Assembly (NCBI GenBank): GCA_014155875.1
Contig: JACEFZ010002084.1
Span: forward strand, 62,001 to 126,000
Direction: 5' to 3'
DNA: 64,000 bases
Source of the DNA: Cepaea nemoralis
Taxonomy: Eukaryota; Mollusca; Gastropoda; Stylommatophora; Helicidae
Within the stretch, counting starts at the first letter, position 1, and each line of letters begins with the position of its first letter. A model generated the notes under the pieces. That model made no database searches, was not told the origin of the DNA, and worked only from the letters and a program-made list of their open reading frames with translations. This document shows, piece by piece, positions 11,265 through 21,654 of the stretch. The translations under genes were made by a program, and so were the position numbers.

Positions 11265-11339
11265 AATGAAGGCAATAATGTCACAACATTTCCACATCTG
11301 CTGGAAAGTTTAAAACAGGAACTGAAATATGAGAATGAT
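11265..11339 (+). CDS. Putative exon 3 of zinc-finger gene (phase 0-0)
   Basis: Acceptor TTCGTCTTTTCAG with a good pyrimidine tract; donor GAT|GTGAGT. Exactly 25 open codons in phase 0 at both ends. The peptide NEGNNVTTFPHLLESLKQEL contains LKQE, the same SUMO-type motif as exon 2, and ends acidic (KYEND). It lies 140 bp after a LINE tail, so unique coding sequence stands out against repeats. Confidence 0.7.
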
Positions 11340-11341
11340 GT

Positions 11342-12035
11342 GAGTTATTTCAAGAATGAAACCTATATACTTTTTACAACTTTTAACCCATTTTCTCCTA
11401 CTTCATTGTAAACCTGAATGTATTTAACGAAAGCAGTAGTCAATGTGAAGTTGTTGATATCCCCATAGAGTTGGATACCAGGTAGAGCTGGTGTAGATGA
11501 AAGGATTTTCTTTGTTCTTTATATATGAACAGATTCAATGCCACACAAAAAGCAGGTTTGGACCAAATAAGAATGGATGATGGAAAATAGGAAGTAGGGG
11601 TGTGTCATAGTTGTGACTTAAAAGTTGTTAATGTGGTAGCAGACATGTTGTATTATATATCAAATTAAAGGGGGTTACTTAGGGAAAACTACTGTATGTA
11701 AGTCCATGGCAGATACGGGAAGTTGCTTAAGATGATTAATCATCCCATGGCAGTTAATCAGTGAAACACTTGTAGCAAATGTTAGCGGTCATGTGACCAG
11801 TTCCACAGTTCTGTCATTATAATTGAACATATGAACAGTGTATATTTTATGAACTCACTTTGATCTTTTCCTTACACATCTTCTTCTCCTTCTCCCCCTC
11901 CTCTTACACATCTTCCTCCTTTCTATATTGCCTTTGAGCATCAGGTTGACTTATATAATTTTATTTTACGCCATTACATTGCATGAGGTAAAGTTCAAGA
12001 CAGTGTTTTATTTTCTTCTGTCTTCACCACAATAT
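11342..12035. other. Intron sequence, nothing identified
   Basis: Unique-looking AT-rich intron sequence. A pyrimidine-rich stretch occurs at 11875-11920. No repeat or coding signal. Confidence 0.4.
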
Positions 12036-12039
12036 TTAC

Positions 12040-12395
12040 TGGGTGCGGAGTGACTTACAGGTTATCACGTCTGCCTCTAATTTGTGCAGGGTTAGTTTGG
12101 TCCACAGTGGGGACTGCAGATGTTTTACCCCCACACAAAAAAAACACATGGTATATTCCAGCCCCTGTTTCTGTGGGTAGTGAATCGGACATCTAGTCTT
12201 CTTGGCTAAGGGTGAAAAACTCAGAGACCCCATGTGCATATTACACAGATTAAAACTCCTTCAGCAGTTTGAAGTTGAAAAGAGCAGGCTGATTAGACCT
12301 CAGCCCAGAATACATTTCAGAACTAGAAAACTACTCACAAAAGAATACTTATGGCATGTGTCATTCTAGTGTGTCACAATTTGTAAAATAAAATT
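12040..12395 (+). repeat. SINE family B, copy 1
   Basis: A degraded tRNA-like head (GGAGTGACTTACAGGTTATC, then GGGTTAGTTTGGTCC) precedes a body shared with 24850-25200. Shared blocks include an AACTCAGA run, GCAGGCTGATTAG/GCAGGCAGATTGG, and CACAAAAGAATACTTATGG/CAACAAAAGAATATGTATAG. Two independent copies define the family. Confidence 0.6.
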
Positions 12396-12479
12396 CAGAA
12401 ATATTCTCTGGAAAATGCTGTCAGTGATGTTAACACCACCTTGAATCCATTCATTAGAAAGAGAGCATAAAAGATCTTT

Positions 12480-12679
12480 TAGAGTTACATGTAAAGTGAA
12501 GATGGCTGGCATAATATTGACCAGAATTACAGTTATGTAAAGTGAAGGTGGCTGGCATGATATTGATGAGAAATACAGAGTTGCATGTAAAGTGAAGATG
12601 GCTGGCATGATATTGATGAGAAATACAGAGTTGCATGTAAAGTGAAGATGGCTGGCATGATATTGACCAGAAATACAGA
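12480..12679 (+). repeat. 48-bp minisatellite, left part
   Basis: About four units built on GTTACATGTAAAGTGAAGATGG + CTGGCATGATATTGACCAGA. The same unit continues in register at 16338-16640 once the insertion at 12680-16337 is removed. Confidence 0.85.
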
Positions 12680-15600
12680 TGTAGTCGATGGTAAAAGAGA
12701 AAGGGAGACAATCATAAAGACTGATGCTTCCTTCACTACGGTGCTAAGAGGTAAAGAGTAGTTCTGACTTCGTTACGGCCAAAGAAGAAAAATAGTGAAA
12801 AGAGAGAGAACCTCACACCGCCTCAACCAACAAAAAAAGATGATAGTGATTAGATAAGAAGATATACGAGATCTCAGGCAGGGGCCTCAACTCTGGACTG
12901 ACTGTCATATTTGAGACCCAGACATTGGATTAAGGTGTTAGATTGTGGTAGAAATAGTGACTGTAAAGAGTAAAAACTAAAAGATACTAAACAAACAAAT
13001 CAAGGACAAATAAACAAGCTCTTTATTTATTTCTTCTAACAGCGCATTGCGTGTCAATAACAGATACAATAGACAACTGTATATATCAAATCACCACAGT
13101 GGGTAACCCCTAACCAATCAACAGCACTTAAGACAACAGGGTACACCAAGTACCACAACACAGGTGTTCCAAACAATGGCTGGTTAGACTGACACTATAA
13201 AGAACTTTGACACAAGCAACACTGCACAGACAATAAGGCACTACAAAAACATAGATTACACAACATAAACCCCAAGACGCGACATAAACAAGAGTTGTGA
13301 CACAATTTACTATCCCACCAAGAACCCAGGCCTGCTGACACTAACTAGTCAGCCGCTCCTGTAACAACGGAAAACACAATATATGATTATCATTGTAAAG
13401 AAATAAATATTAAACACATGAAGCAATGAGCACATGAATTAACCCATAGGTCATAAATGTCCCTCCATCTAATTATCAACCTTGCCCCTCTAGTTGTACT
13501 ACTGCTATTCTGAGGTAACCCTTTGTGACTGGCATGATCATTCTTGTGTTGCCTCATTCTTCTTAAAGGTGACTACATATCTAATTGTTAAATACAACAA
13601 TCAATGTTGCATCATCAGATCACCCACTTTATTATCTTCTCCAGTTGTGCCACTGCTATCATGAGATTACACTTGATATTGCTAGAATGGACCACCTAAT
13701 GCAACAATGTCAATCTGCTCCACCTTCTCAGCTCAATTAACTACACCACACAGCTCCTACACACACAAGCAGTGGAAGATTGATCTCATTTGTCCAGCTG
13801 TAAACACATAGCTACAAATAACAGAGTACATACATCAGCCACTGCAAACAAACACAACATCTCAACACTGATTCAGTTGACACACACCAGGATGACATCT
13901 GTGTGCTGACAAATTGGGTTACCTTCCCTGCCTACCAAAATAGCTACCTTTACCAAGGAACCCATAATCAGTTCCCTGTTCACACCGTACAGAGTATTTT
14001 ACACATTAATTTGTACCAAGTCACCGGTAACACAGGACAACACAATATTCCCTATAAACCACATGTTCATAGAACACTATCAATGTTCAGTCCATGATAG
14101 AGCCACAATCAAACACCACCTATTATATCCTCAGTCTAATGCTCTACGTACTGTTACGCACACCGGCAACTGTTTTTCTAACACACTGTACTCTTTTTCC
14201 TAATATAAAACATATATTGACAGGTTGTACTCCTGTGCTCCACATCTGACAGTACGCTCTACACCGATACAACAATACACAACATTATGGACTCCACCAC
14301 CATCAGACATAGAGTTGCCTCAACACGGAGAGCTTCACTGGACAACTACCCCAACAATTCCCAAGTTTGCATGAAGAATACCAGCACTCATATGATATCA
14401 TGCAAGTTACAGCATTTGATTAGCATCACCAACTAACAACCAACAAGCAAAACATGTCTAACTATGAAAAGCAACAGACACATATACCCAGTGGAATTAC
14501 CATATTTGTAGAATGTGACAATGTAACCTTCCAAATAGAATAATCACAACATTCACAGAAAGTTAAGGATAAAGATAAACATGTATTACACAGGAACTCA
14601 ATTGAGGCCCTCAAGATAGCTCATAAAATAAACACACAGTATTACCAAGTGAAAGTACACAAAATAGTGACCAGAGTGCCATTCATATGAGACAGGATCA
14701 AAGCATAACCATGTTAATGGGCAGAAACAGAATATCAGCACTAATATAACAACCAGTGTACTATATATATTATGTCATAACCATGTTCATAGGGCAGAAA
14801 CAAAATATCAGCACTAGTATAACAACCAGTGTACTATATATATTATGTCATTATTACACACTTATGACCAATAAGTGTTATTCAAGGCTCAACACAATCA
14901 GTGTAATATTATTTGTGAGTGGACAGCAAATGTACAGTCGTGCGCTCTGTTCCCCACAATTCTTCCTATGATACACCGGTTATAAATTTTGCCATCTTAC
15001 GCTTCATGTCACACGACAAATACATATTAATATCTCTGCGAAGGGTGGTACGCAGTACTAAATCACATCCTCTCCACCGTGCGACAACCGCCATGCTTAA
15101 CTTAGGACAGAATCTCAGTCACTGATTCCATCAACAACTTGATACACCTAGACAAACATTACTGCATTCTGTTAACAGATGTGATGCCAGACTTCAATGC
15201 TAGATGAGAAACCCCTTTACCAATATCAGTTCCAGATGCACCTGCCTGTTCTCCCTCAGTAAAGCCACACTTCATTCGCAGTTACGATTACACAATGATT
15301 GCTGATACGCACCCCGCATATTAAGATGCATTATTTCCTACGCCTAGTGGCTATCAATCTGCATGGCGTCCCTACAATTCAACACATTATTTCCTTCACT
15401 TCTATTTATTACCTACATGTCCTAACTACATAGCTTAAACATTAACCCATCATTGCCACATATAACATGTAAGTATTCTCTGCTTTACACATGTTATAAA
15501 TATTACACCTATATTATGGTTATTTTCCCCTACTCATGAGCATTCAATTTTAGGCATGGTCTCTTCATCAACTAATATTTTATGACCTCATACATCTCAA

Positions 15601-16337
15601 TTTACACCTCATACATATATCTTGGTGAATCTCCCACTTTTTTGCTAGCTTGGAACATTTACAGAGGGACAGCACAAAATCAATCACTACCTATTTGGCC
15701 AGTAACACAGTGTCCTAGGATAATCATGTAAAATACATTCTCAACAAAATAATCTTGTGCCAGCATGGCTGGCATGACATGACATCAGTCTCTACCATAT
15801 TTAACCACCACTAATGACCTATCTTCGTATTTCACATCACCATGTCTGATTGCTGGCATCTCTATGAATTAAATGTTATATTCCTAAAACCTCAGGGACG
15901 TTACATTGATCTGTAGAACAGCTCACTTTAGTAATACTCATCTACATTATCTATTTATATTTCTTTGTTCCTACAAGCTCACCTAACTAGCAATTATTTT
16001 CACCCACGCGTTCCACATGTAAACACTTTCAAGTTGGTAAACTGGCGTGTGCTGCGATTATAGAAATATTTATTAAATTAAACATTTTAAACTTACAGCT
16101 TTTTCCTCTGACATATGTTGTTCAATGATGAACAGATGGGAAACCCCACATATCTTGTCTCAAAGCGGGCTGGCCACAAAACTACACAGGGCCCCAACGC
16201 CTGCCTTCCCACACCGCTGGCTGCTACAAGGAAAAATGGACTCCGGCCCCTTTGTTTCAGAGTGGCGTTTCCGGCGTTGCCAGATATTTTCTTGAGGCAG
16301 ACCAAACCAAAATAAATCGTTGGTTTGGCGCTATCAC
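12680..16337. mobile_element. Unidentified 3.66-kb insertion in a minisatellite
   Basis: It begins TGTAGTCGATGG and ends GGCGCTATCAC. It is flanked by ACAGA on both sides (12675-12679 and 16338-16342), and removing it restores a perfect minisatellite unit across the junction, so it is a clean insertion with a 5-bp duplication. No protein domain was found inside. On the minus strand there is a CpG-rich segment (16100-16320), a donor-like GTAAGT at about 16091-16096 and AATAAA motifs near 13024-13034, suggesting a minus-strand spliced, polyadenylated transcript. A 72-bp unit is duplicated at 14708-14850. It could be a large solo LTR or a non-autonomous retroelement. Confidence 0.6.
14708..14850. 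repeat. 72-bp tandem duplication
   Basis: Two copies of a unit containing GGGCAGAAACA and ACCAGTGTACTATATATATT, differing at a few bases. It lies inside the 3.66-kb insertion. Confidence 0.8.
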
Positions 16338-16640
16338 ACAGAGTTACATGTAAAGTGGAGGTGGCTGGCATGATATTGACCAGAAATACAGAGTTACATG
16401 TAAAGTGGAGGTGGCTGGCATGATATTGACCAGAAATACAGAGTTACATGTAAAGTGGAGGTGGCTGGCATGATATTGATTGACCAGAAATAGAGTTACA
16501 TGTAAAGTGGAGGTGGCTGGCATGATATTGACCAGAAATACAGAGTTGAATGTAAAGTGGAGGTGGCTGGCATGATACTGATTGACCAGAAATAGAGTTA
16601 CATGTAAAGTGGAGGTGGCTGGCATGATATTGACCACATC
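16338..16640 (+). repeat. 48-bp minisatellite, right part
   Basis: About six units of AGAGTTACATGTAAAGTGGAGG + TGGCTGGCATGATATTGACC, with some carrying an extra TTGA or lacking a few bases. Several neighbouring units are identical, so the array has homogenised recently. Confidence 0.9.
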
Positions 16641-16760
16641 ACCCATCAAGCGTCAACTGTATGGGGCTAGCACCATATATCTGTTATGCCTCAAAATATA
16701 TAAAAGTGTTGAGATTCTAGAAAATTGACCATAATTGTATACTCATGATAGTATGTTGGG

Positions 16761-16996
16761 GGCTAGCATGGCTGAGAGGTTTAACACTTAAACTTTCTCT
16801 GGCAACTGCTGTGTTGTGGGTCCATTTCATGCACTGGTCAGGGGGATATAAATATTGATTGTTTGTTCTTGACTTGGGAATGTAAATTACAAGTACCTCA
16901 GAAGTCAGAGAGGGTTTGCCTGATGGTGAGGGACACTGGTAATAGGGAAGCTAATCCTCATGCAAAATCAATTTGAGTGCACTCACTACTTGTAGC
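16761..16996 (+). repeat. SINE family A-related head, copy 3
   Basis: GGCTAGCATGGCTGAGAGGTT resembles an A box; the B box is decayed (GTGGGTCCATTTC). The segment GACTTGGGAATGTAAATTACAAGTACC and CTGATGGTGAGGGACACTGG matches the minus-strand copy at 19640-19840, defining the 5' half of the family. Confidence 0.6.
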
Positions 16997-17111
16997 AAGT
17001 GTGTGGATTACACTCAAGCTCAAAACTAGCGAATAAAAAAAAATGTTAATATGAAAAAATGACATTTCTGTCAGATGTGATGTTTATTAAATGTGGTATT
17101 TATTTAAATAG

Positions 17112-17285
17112 CTAAAGTGGCATAGTTGGAAGTGCACTGACATGATAATAATCAGTCTGAGTTCAATTCCCTGTTGGACTAGGTTGAGAGAACTTGTTTG
17201 GATGGTGTCAGACTGGAGAAAACATTACTGGGGGGAGGGCTGGAAGCATCCTACCTGAAGATAATAACTTTGCAGGTCTTGCATG
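17112..17285 (+). repeat. tRNA-like SINE fragment
   Basis: GTGGCATAGTTGGAAGTGCA (A-box-like) and GAGTTCAATTCCC (B-box-like) sit at tRNA spacing, followed by an unassigned body. It abuts a minus-strand copy of family A. Confidence 0.5.
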
Positions 17286-17395
17286 TTGAAAAGTTTAAAA
17301 GTTAGTTGCATATCCTTTATAGGACGCCACAGTCAACCCCAGCATTCTTTGGCTGTTTGTGATTTCTTGGCAAGTTTATGTTCAATAGTTTGAAC
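17285..17395 (-). repeat. SINE family A, copy 4 (minus strand)
   Basis: Its reverse complement reads GCTGGGGTTGACTGTGGCGT + CCTATAAAGGATATGCAAC, preceded by a shortened core with AACTATTGAAC in place of AACTACTGAAC. Confidence 0.65.
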
Positions 17396-17603
17396 GTGTT
17401 ATGTGGGATTGTGAATTGCATTTGTAATCTCTTTGCCACAGAGCCAGCTGAGAAAAAGAAGAAATAAAGAAGGAGGAGAATTACAACAATTTTGGTAGCA
17501 CTAGTTACAACATAATTTGAATACTGTTCTTTATTTCATGGTGTGCTTTATGTTAGACAAGAAAATAAAGCTAATAATGTGTGTTTCTATTCTGGAACAA
17601 CAG

Positions 17604-17718
17604 GACAGACAGCAGTGGGAGAAGGCAGACAAAGGTGATGGATCTCAGAGTCATACTGTCACTATGAGAATGTCAAGTGACATGTCATCTGTTGTTCTTA
17701 TTGAAAACAAAGATTTCT
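17604..17718 (+). CDS. Putative exon 4 of zinc-finger gene (phase 0-1)
   Basis: Acceptor CTATTCTGGAACAACAG; donor TTCT|GTAAGT (strong). It is 38 codons plus one base, entering in phase 0 and leaving in phase 1. The peptide starts DRQQWEKADKGDGSQ, has a Ser/Met-rich middle, and ends IENKDF. The leftover T joins the first two bases of exon 5 to make a Tyr codon. No domain of its own; probably flexible linker. Confidence 0.65.
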
Positions 17719-17784
17719 GTAAGTTGGTTGTTGTAAAATTGTTAGTAAGAGCTAAGCTTTCGGAACTGTTGTTTATTGATTAAC

Positions 17785-18830
17785 ACAGTTTAGAAAGTGG
17801 TTTTAGAATATCGATTTTTGCTCAAGACAGGCATAAACCCAAGAATGAATTAGGAAATGGAAAAATAAAACTTCACAGTACTGCTTCTAGGTACAGTTCT
17901 ATGACGCAAAATTGCATATGTAGAAATGCCAGCTGACAAAGCGATCACTGTCTAGATTCTACAACGATTCTAAGATCTCAATTCAGTACCATAAGTTACC
18001 ACTAGTATTGCATGGAGGGACAATAAAGGTGTAGATAACCACCTTGTCAACATCCTGGCATTATAAACCCCATACTGTACCCACCATATCACATGATGCC
18101 ATGAACTTTCAGACTGAGTGGAGACATGTAACTCAAGAAAGGTGTGAATTGACCAACCTTGGCTGATACAACATGTCCTGACAGCATACTTGCTTGATAC
18201 AGGTGAGAAATTCAGTTGCCGACAAACTCGGAATTTGTGGGTGATGAGCAGATTAGAACACAAGACTTAGTGGGAAATGCAACTCGAAGTACGTCTCGGA
18301 TACATGGTGTAGTCTCGTCAAAAGGTGATTGACAGGTGAAATTGAGAGTTTACAGTGAAATTTAGGGTGAAGTTGAGGAGTACTTACCATGAGGTGTCCA
18401 GGGAACCCTCAAGAGGGAAAAGAAGAGAAGAGAAAACTAAAATGACAGAATGGATGAAAACAAATATAATACCAGACCTTGCAAACACTACTAAGATGCA
18501 CATCCTTAGCCTACCAGGGAAGGCAGCTGGTGAGATACTACGATCTAATTTTGTCTGACTTTCAGTCACAGAGTTCAGAGCACTTCTTTCGGGTAAGCCA
18601 GCTTTCATATGATCCATGGACAGTCACAATCCACTCACCTAATGGAGCTGCCGATCCTCATGCAAGGACACGTCGACAGTGTGAGTACTGCAAGCTGGAT
18701 GTGCTCAGCGTCTCAAGCTGAGCACTCATCTATGAGGTTATCACATCAGTTGTTCTAAAAGTGGTAGATGCTAGGCTAAAATTAATATCTAAGAGATGGC
18801 GGGGACTACTTCTGAAGATCAGCTAGATCC
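17785..18830. other. Intron sequence, nothing identified
   Basis: No repeat family or protein similarity recognised. Several 60-100 codon frames occur on both strands without domains, including one at 18479-18721. Confidence 0.4.
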
Positions 18831-18837
18831 ATTGGGT

Positions 18838-18950
18838 GGGTGTTGTGTGTGTGTATGTTTGTGTGCGTGTGTGGGTGGGGTGTGTGTGCGTGTGCGTGCG
18901 TGTGTGTGTATGGGTGGGGGGGGGGGGAGGGAGAGAGAGAGAGAGACTGA
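18838..18950 (+). repeat. (GT)n / G-rich / (GA)n compound microsatellite
   Basis: Interrupted GT repeats, then a run of G (about 18916-18928), then GA repeats. Confidence 0.9.
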
Positions 18951-19194
18951 CTGATCGTGAACAGAGAGTAAATAAATTATTGTTGTATGGACAGCTAATA
19001 TTGTTGGAAGCTTCCTGTTATTACACTATAATAAAGATGATTAAAGTTATTACACATGTCAATTAAGTTAAAATATTAGGGCGGTTTAAATCTTAACTTC
19101 TGTATCGAAGTGTAGCAAATGTGATTTATAACCTTGCATACTGTAAATCAGCTGCAGGCGATTTAGAAGCACACCGCCTTATATTGATTTTTAA

Positions 19195-19315
19195 CAGTGA
19201 CATGAGCATTGGTCATTCAGAAAACAATGGCATACTACTGAATGCAAATGTGTCTAGTGAATCACTAACAGTAAAAAATTGTGGGGTTGACAGCGATATC
19301 CTGTAAAGAAGATGC
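19195..19315 (+). repeat. SINE family A, copy 5
   Basis: Contains CATTCAGAAAACAATGGCAT and ACTACTGAATG, then GGGGTTGACAGCGATATCCT + GTAAAGAAGATGCAAC; about as diverged as copy 1. Confidence 0.65.
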
Positions 19316-19639
19316 AACTAACTGTTTTTAAAAAACTTTAAATGACATGACATATTCCCATATTTGGTGGAAAATATTTCTGAAAATTGTCATGTTTAGT
19401 TGAAGTTATTTCAACAAAATGTCTTTCTTCAAACCTGTATTGATGTAATACATGGTTATAGAGGTAAAAGAGCCTAGATGATGCACTGGAGACAGCAAAA
19501 AGCCTTTGTACTAAAGCCCACCAGAACCCTCCTGTAGACTTATATGTGGGATTTTTTTTTTGGGCGCTTGCTCGCTTTGAACTCAAGCGTACTCCATACA
19601 CAACGTCTAGTAGCACTGGACTGAATTTTTGTGTGTGGA

Positions 19640-19840
19640 TTAGCTTTCCTTATTAACAGTGTCCCTCACCATCAGGTGAACGCACCCCAGCTTCAGAGGT
19701 ACTTGAAATTTACGTCCCCAAGTCAAGGATGATAGGTCAACATTTTAGTCCAACTGTCCGGTGTAGGGGTTGAACCCTTTACCTCGGCATCAGCACACTG
19801 GATGTTTAAGAACACGCATTCTTATCCATTTGGGCATACT
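19640..19840 (-). repeat. SINE family A head, copy 6 (minus strand)
   Basis: On the minus strand, GTATGCCCAAATGGATAAGAATGC is A-box-like and AAAGGGTTCAACCCC is an intact B box; spacing fits a tRNA with a long variable arm (Leu/Ser type). It then matches 16861-16960 (CTTGGGGACGTAAATTTC and TGATGGTGAGGGACACTG). It lies just upstream of exon 5. Confidence 0.65.
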
Positions 19841-19894
19841 GACCTACTTATGTGGGAATGATAGTGTTTGTTCATGAAATGATTTCTTCTCCAG

Positions 19895-19971
19895 ATTGTG
19901 ACAAATGCAGAGTTGAATATGATGCAGACCCATTAGAGCAGGGATTACACGTGTGTGCTGCTGTTGCTCAG
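19895..19971 (+). CDS. Putative exon 5 of zinc-finger gene (Cys-x2-Cys knuckle)
   Basis: Acceptor GATTTCTTCTCCAG, donor CTCAG|GTAATG. It enters in phase 1 and leaves in phase 0, fitting exons 4 and 6. The peptide across the junction begins YCDKCRVEYDADPLEQGLHV, with a Cys-x2-Cys pair followed by an aromatic residue and a D-x-D-P-x-E-x-G-L run. This resembles the zinc knuckle just before the PR/SET domain in PRDM proteins, but later Cys/His positions of that knuckle are not all kept and no PR/SET domain follows. Function unproven. Confidence 0.7.
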
Positions 19972-19977
19972 GTAATG

Positions 19978-20212
19978 TGTGTGTGTGTATCACCTTTATC
20001 TTGTGTAGAACTGCATTGTGTGTGTGTGTGGGTTGGTGGGTGGGTATCCCTTTATCTTGTGTAGAATAAGAACTGCATTCTTTATATATGTGTGTGTGTG
20101 TGTGTGTGTGTGGGTTGGTGTGAGTGGGTGGGTGGGTTTCACCTTTATTTTGTGTAGAATAAGAACTACATTCTGTGTGTGGGTGGGTGGGTGGGTTGGT
20201 TGGTATCACCTG
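19978..20212 (+). repeat. GT-rich / GGGT-rich imperfect repeat
   Basis: Three diverged units of a segment containing CCTTTATCTTGTGTAGAATAA plus GTGTG and GGGTGGGT runs. A related segment reappears at 20985-21000, either side of the LINE piece 20213-20984. Confidence 0.6.
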
Positions 20213-20283
<71 letters not shown>

Positions 20284-20984
20284 TTCCACTTCTGCCATCA
20301 AGCGTTGTGGGGAGGAATAATTTGCGTTCCAGCGCCCGGTGGGTGGCACTGGATAGTTTCATTCCGTGTGATTGTACAATGTCTTTGATATCATCATTCA
20401 ATTGTCCTCTTGGACGTCCTCGTCGTCTCGTCGCAGATGATCTTTGATGTAAGGCCAGTGATGGTAGTTGCTGATGTTGCATTCTAACGACATGGCCAAA
20501 CCACTTGATCTTCTGTCTTTCAATAAATGTGGCACAAGGTGTTGATCCCACTGTCTGTCTAATAATAGCATTTCTTACTCGGTCTCGGATTGTTAAGTTG
20601 GCAGCTCTCCTCAAGCATCTCATCTCGCAGGTGTTGATTTTGCGAAAGTGTGATTTGGATAAAGTTCAGATTTGAGATTGGTAGCATAGGGTTGGTGTGA
20701 ATATGCTGTTTATTATCTGTCGCTTTGCGGACATGGGTATATTTGGATGTTTCAGTAAGGGTGATAGTTGATATGTAAGTGCACTAGCTTTTTGACATCT
20801 GATTTCGATTTCTCTGTCCAGTCTGCCATCTTCTGTGATCATACTTCCAAGGTATTTGAATTCTTTAACTTGTTTCAGAGGTGTGTTATTTATCTGTATA
20901 CTTAGTGGGCCTGGCGATCTGCTAACTTGCATTACTTCGGTTTTGGCTGTGTTTATACTCATATTGTATCTGCTGCTGGATATC
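20213..20984 (-). pseudogene. RTE-like LINE 3' end with (GAT)n tail
   Basis: On the minus strand: SINTAKTEVMQVSRS, FKYLGSMITEDG, FTPTLCYQSQI, then after a frameshift or stop near 20640 TIRDRVRNAIIRQ, KWFGHVVRM and RRRGRPRGQL. It ends in a 70-bp (GAT)n tail, visible as (ATC)n at 20213-20283. Homologous repeat sequence (CACCTTTATCTTGTGTA) flanks both ends, so it inserted into the GT-rich repeat. Confidence 0.8.
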
Positions 20985-21016
20985 ACCTTTATCTTGTGTA
21001 AAATAAGAACTGCCAA

Positions 21017-21017
<1 letters not shown>

Positions 21018-21047
<30 letters not shown>

Positions 21048-21082
21048 GTGCGTGCGTGCGTGCGTGCGTGCATGTGTGTGTG
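21018..21082 (+). repeat. (GT)n / (GC)(GT) microsatellite
   Basis: GT repeat followed by GCGT repeats, the continuation of the GT-rich tract interrupted by the LINE at 20213-20984. Confidence 0.9.
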
Positions 21083-21216
21083 AATTATCTTGTGAGGCAG
21101 TATATATGAAAGAGAAACACTTCACACCTCTGCAGAAATATCTACTGTGAATTATCTTTGGTTTGTTAAACTAGCAGGTAGCAGCAGAAATGTGATTTCT
21201 GAGACAGTTGCAAATA

Positions 21217-21369
21217 TAGGGTGTATTTTTAATGACTGTGCAGTGTTTGAAAATGTTGCCAATCCAAGTTTTGTATTCACCCTCTAAAGTTCATGCAACA
21301 TAATAAGTAAATACAAAACTTGGACCAGCAATATTTTCAAACACCGCACAGTTATTAAAAATACATCCT
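21217..21369. mobile_element. Palindromic MITE, copy 1
   Basis: Arms of about 60 bp are inverted copies of each other: the left begins AGGGTGTATTTTTAATGACT and the right ends GTTATTAAAAATACATCCT, both containing GTTTGAAAAT-type and AAGTTTTGTATT blocks. The loop is about 30 bp. TA dinucleotides lie at both edges, so a TA-targeting DNA transposon is possible. A second copy is at 36475-36625. Confidence 0.75.
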
Positions 21370-21654
21370 GTAACCTGGACTGCCATAATAACGTAAGTAA
21401 CAATGAGCGCCTGGGAAAGGCTTATGAAAGTGGAACATTGTATACAGTCAGACACATATAAAATCAAATCAAATCAAATCAACTTTATTAGGGTCACAAA
21501 TTGGGCGCGCAGGCCCGTTTTACATTCGGCCCTTCCAATCACTCGTCTTTCGTTCATCAAGAGCATTATACATTTACATAGGAAGAAAAATAAACATTGT
21601 GAAATGAATGTTGTAAACATAAACAAGGCTAATTACCATGTTATGAGGCCCATT

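Noticed and set aside
20018..20447. Frames with poly-Ser, poly-His and poly-Ile
   Set aside because: Three frames of the (ATC)n tail of a minus-strand LINE.
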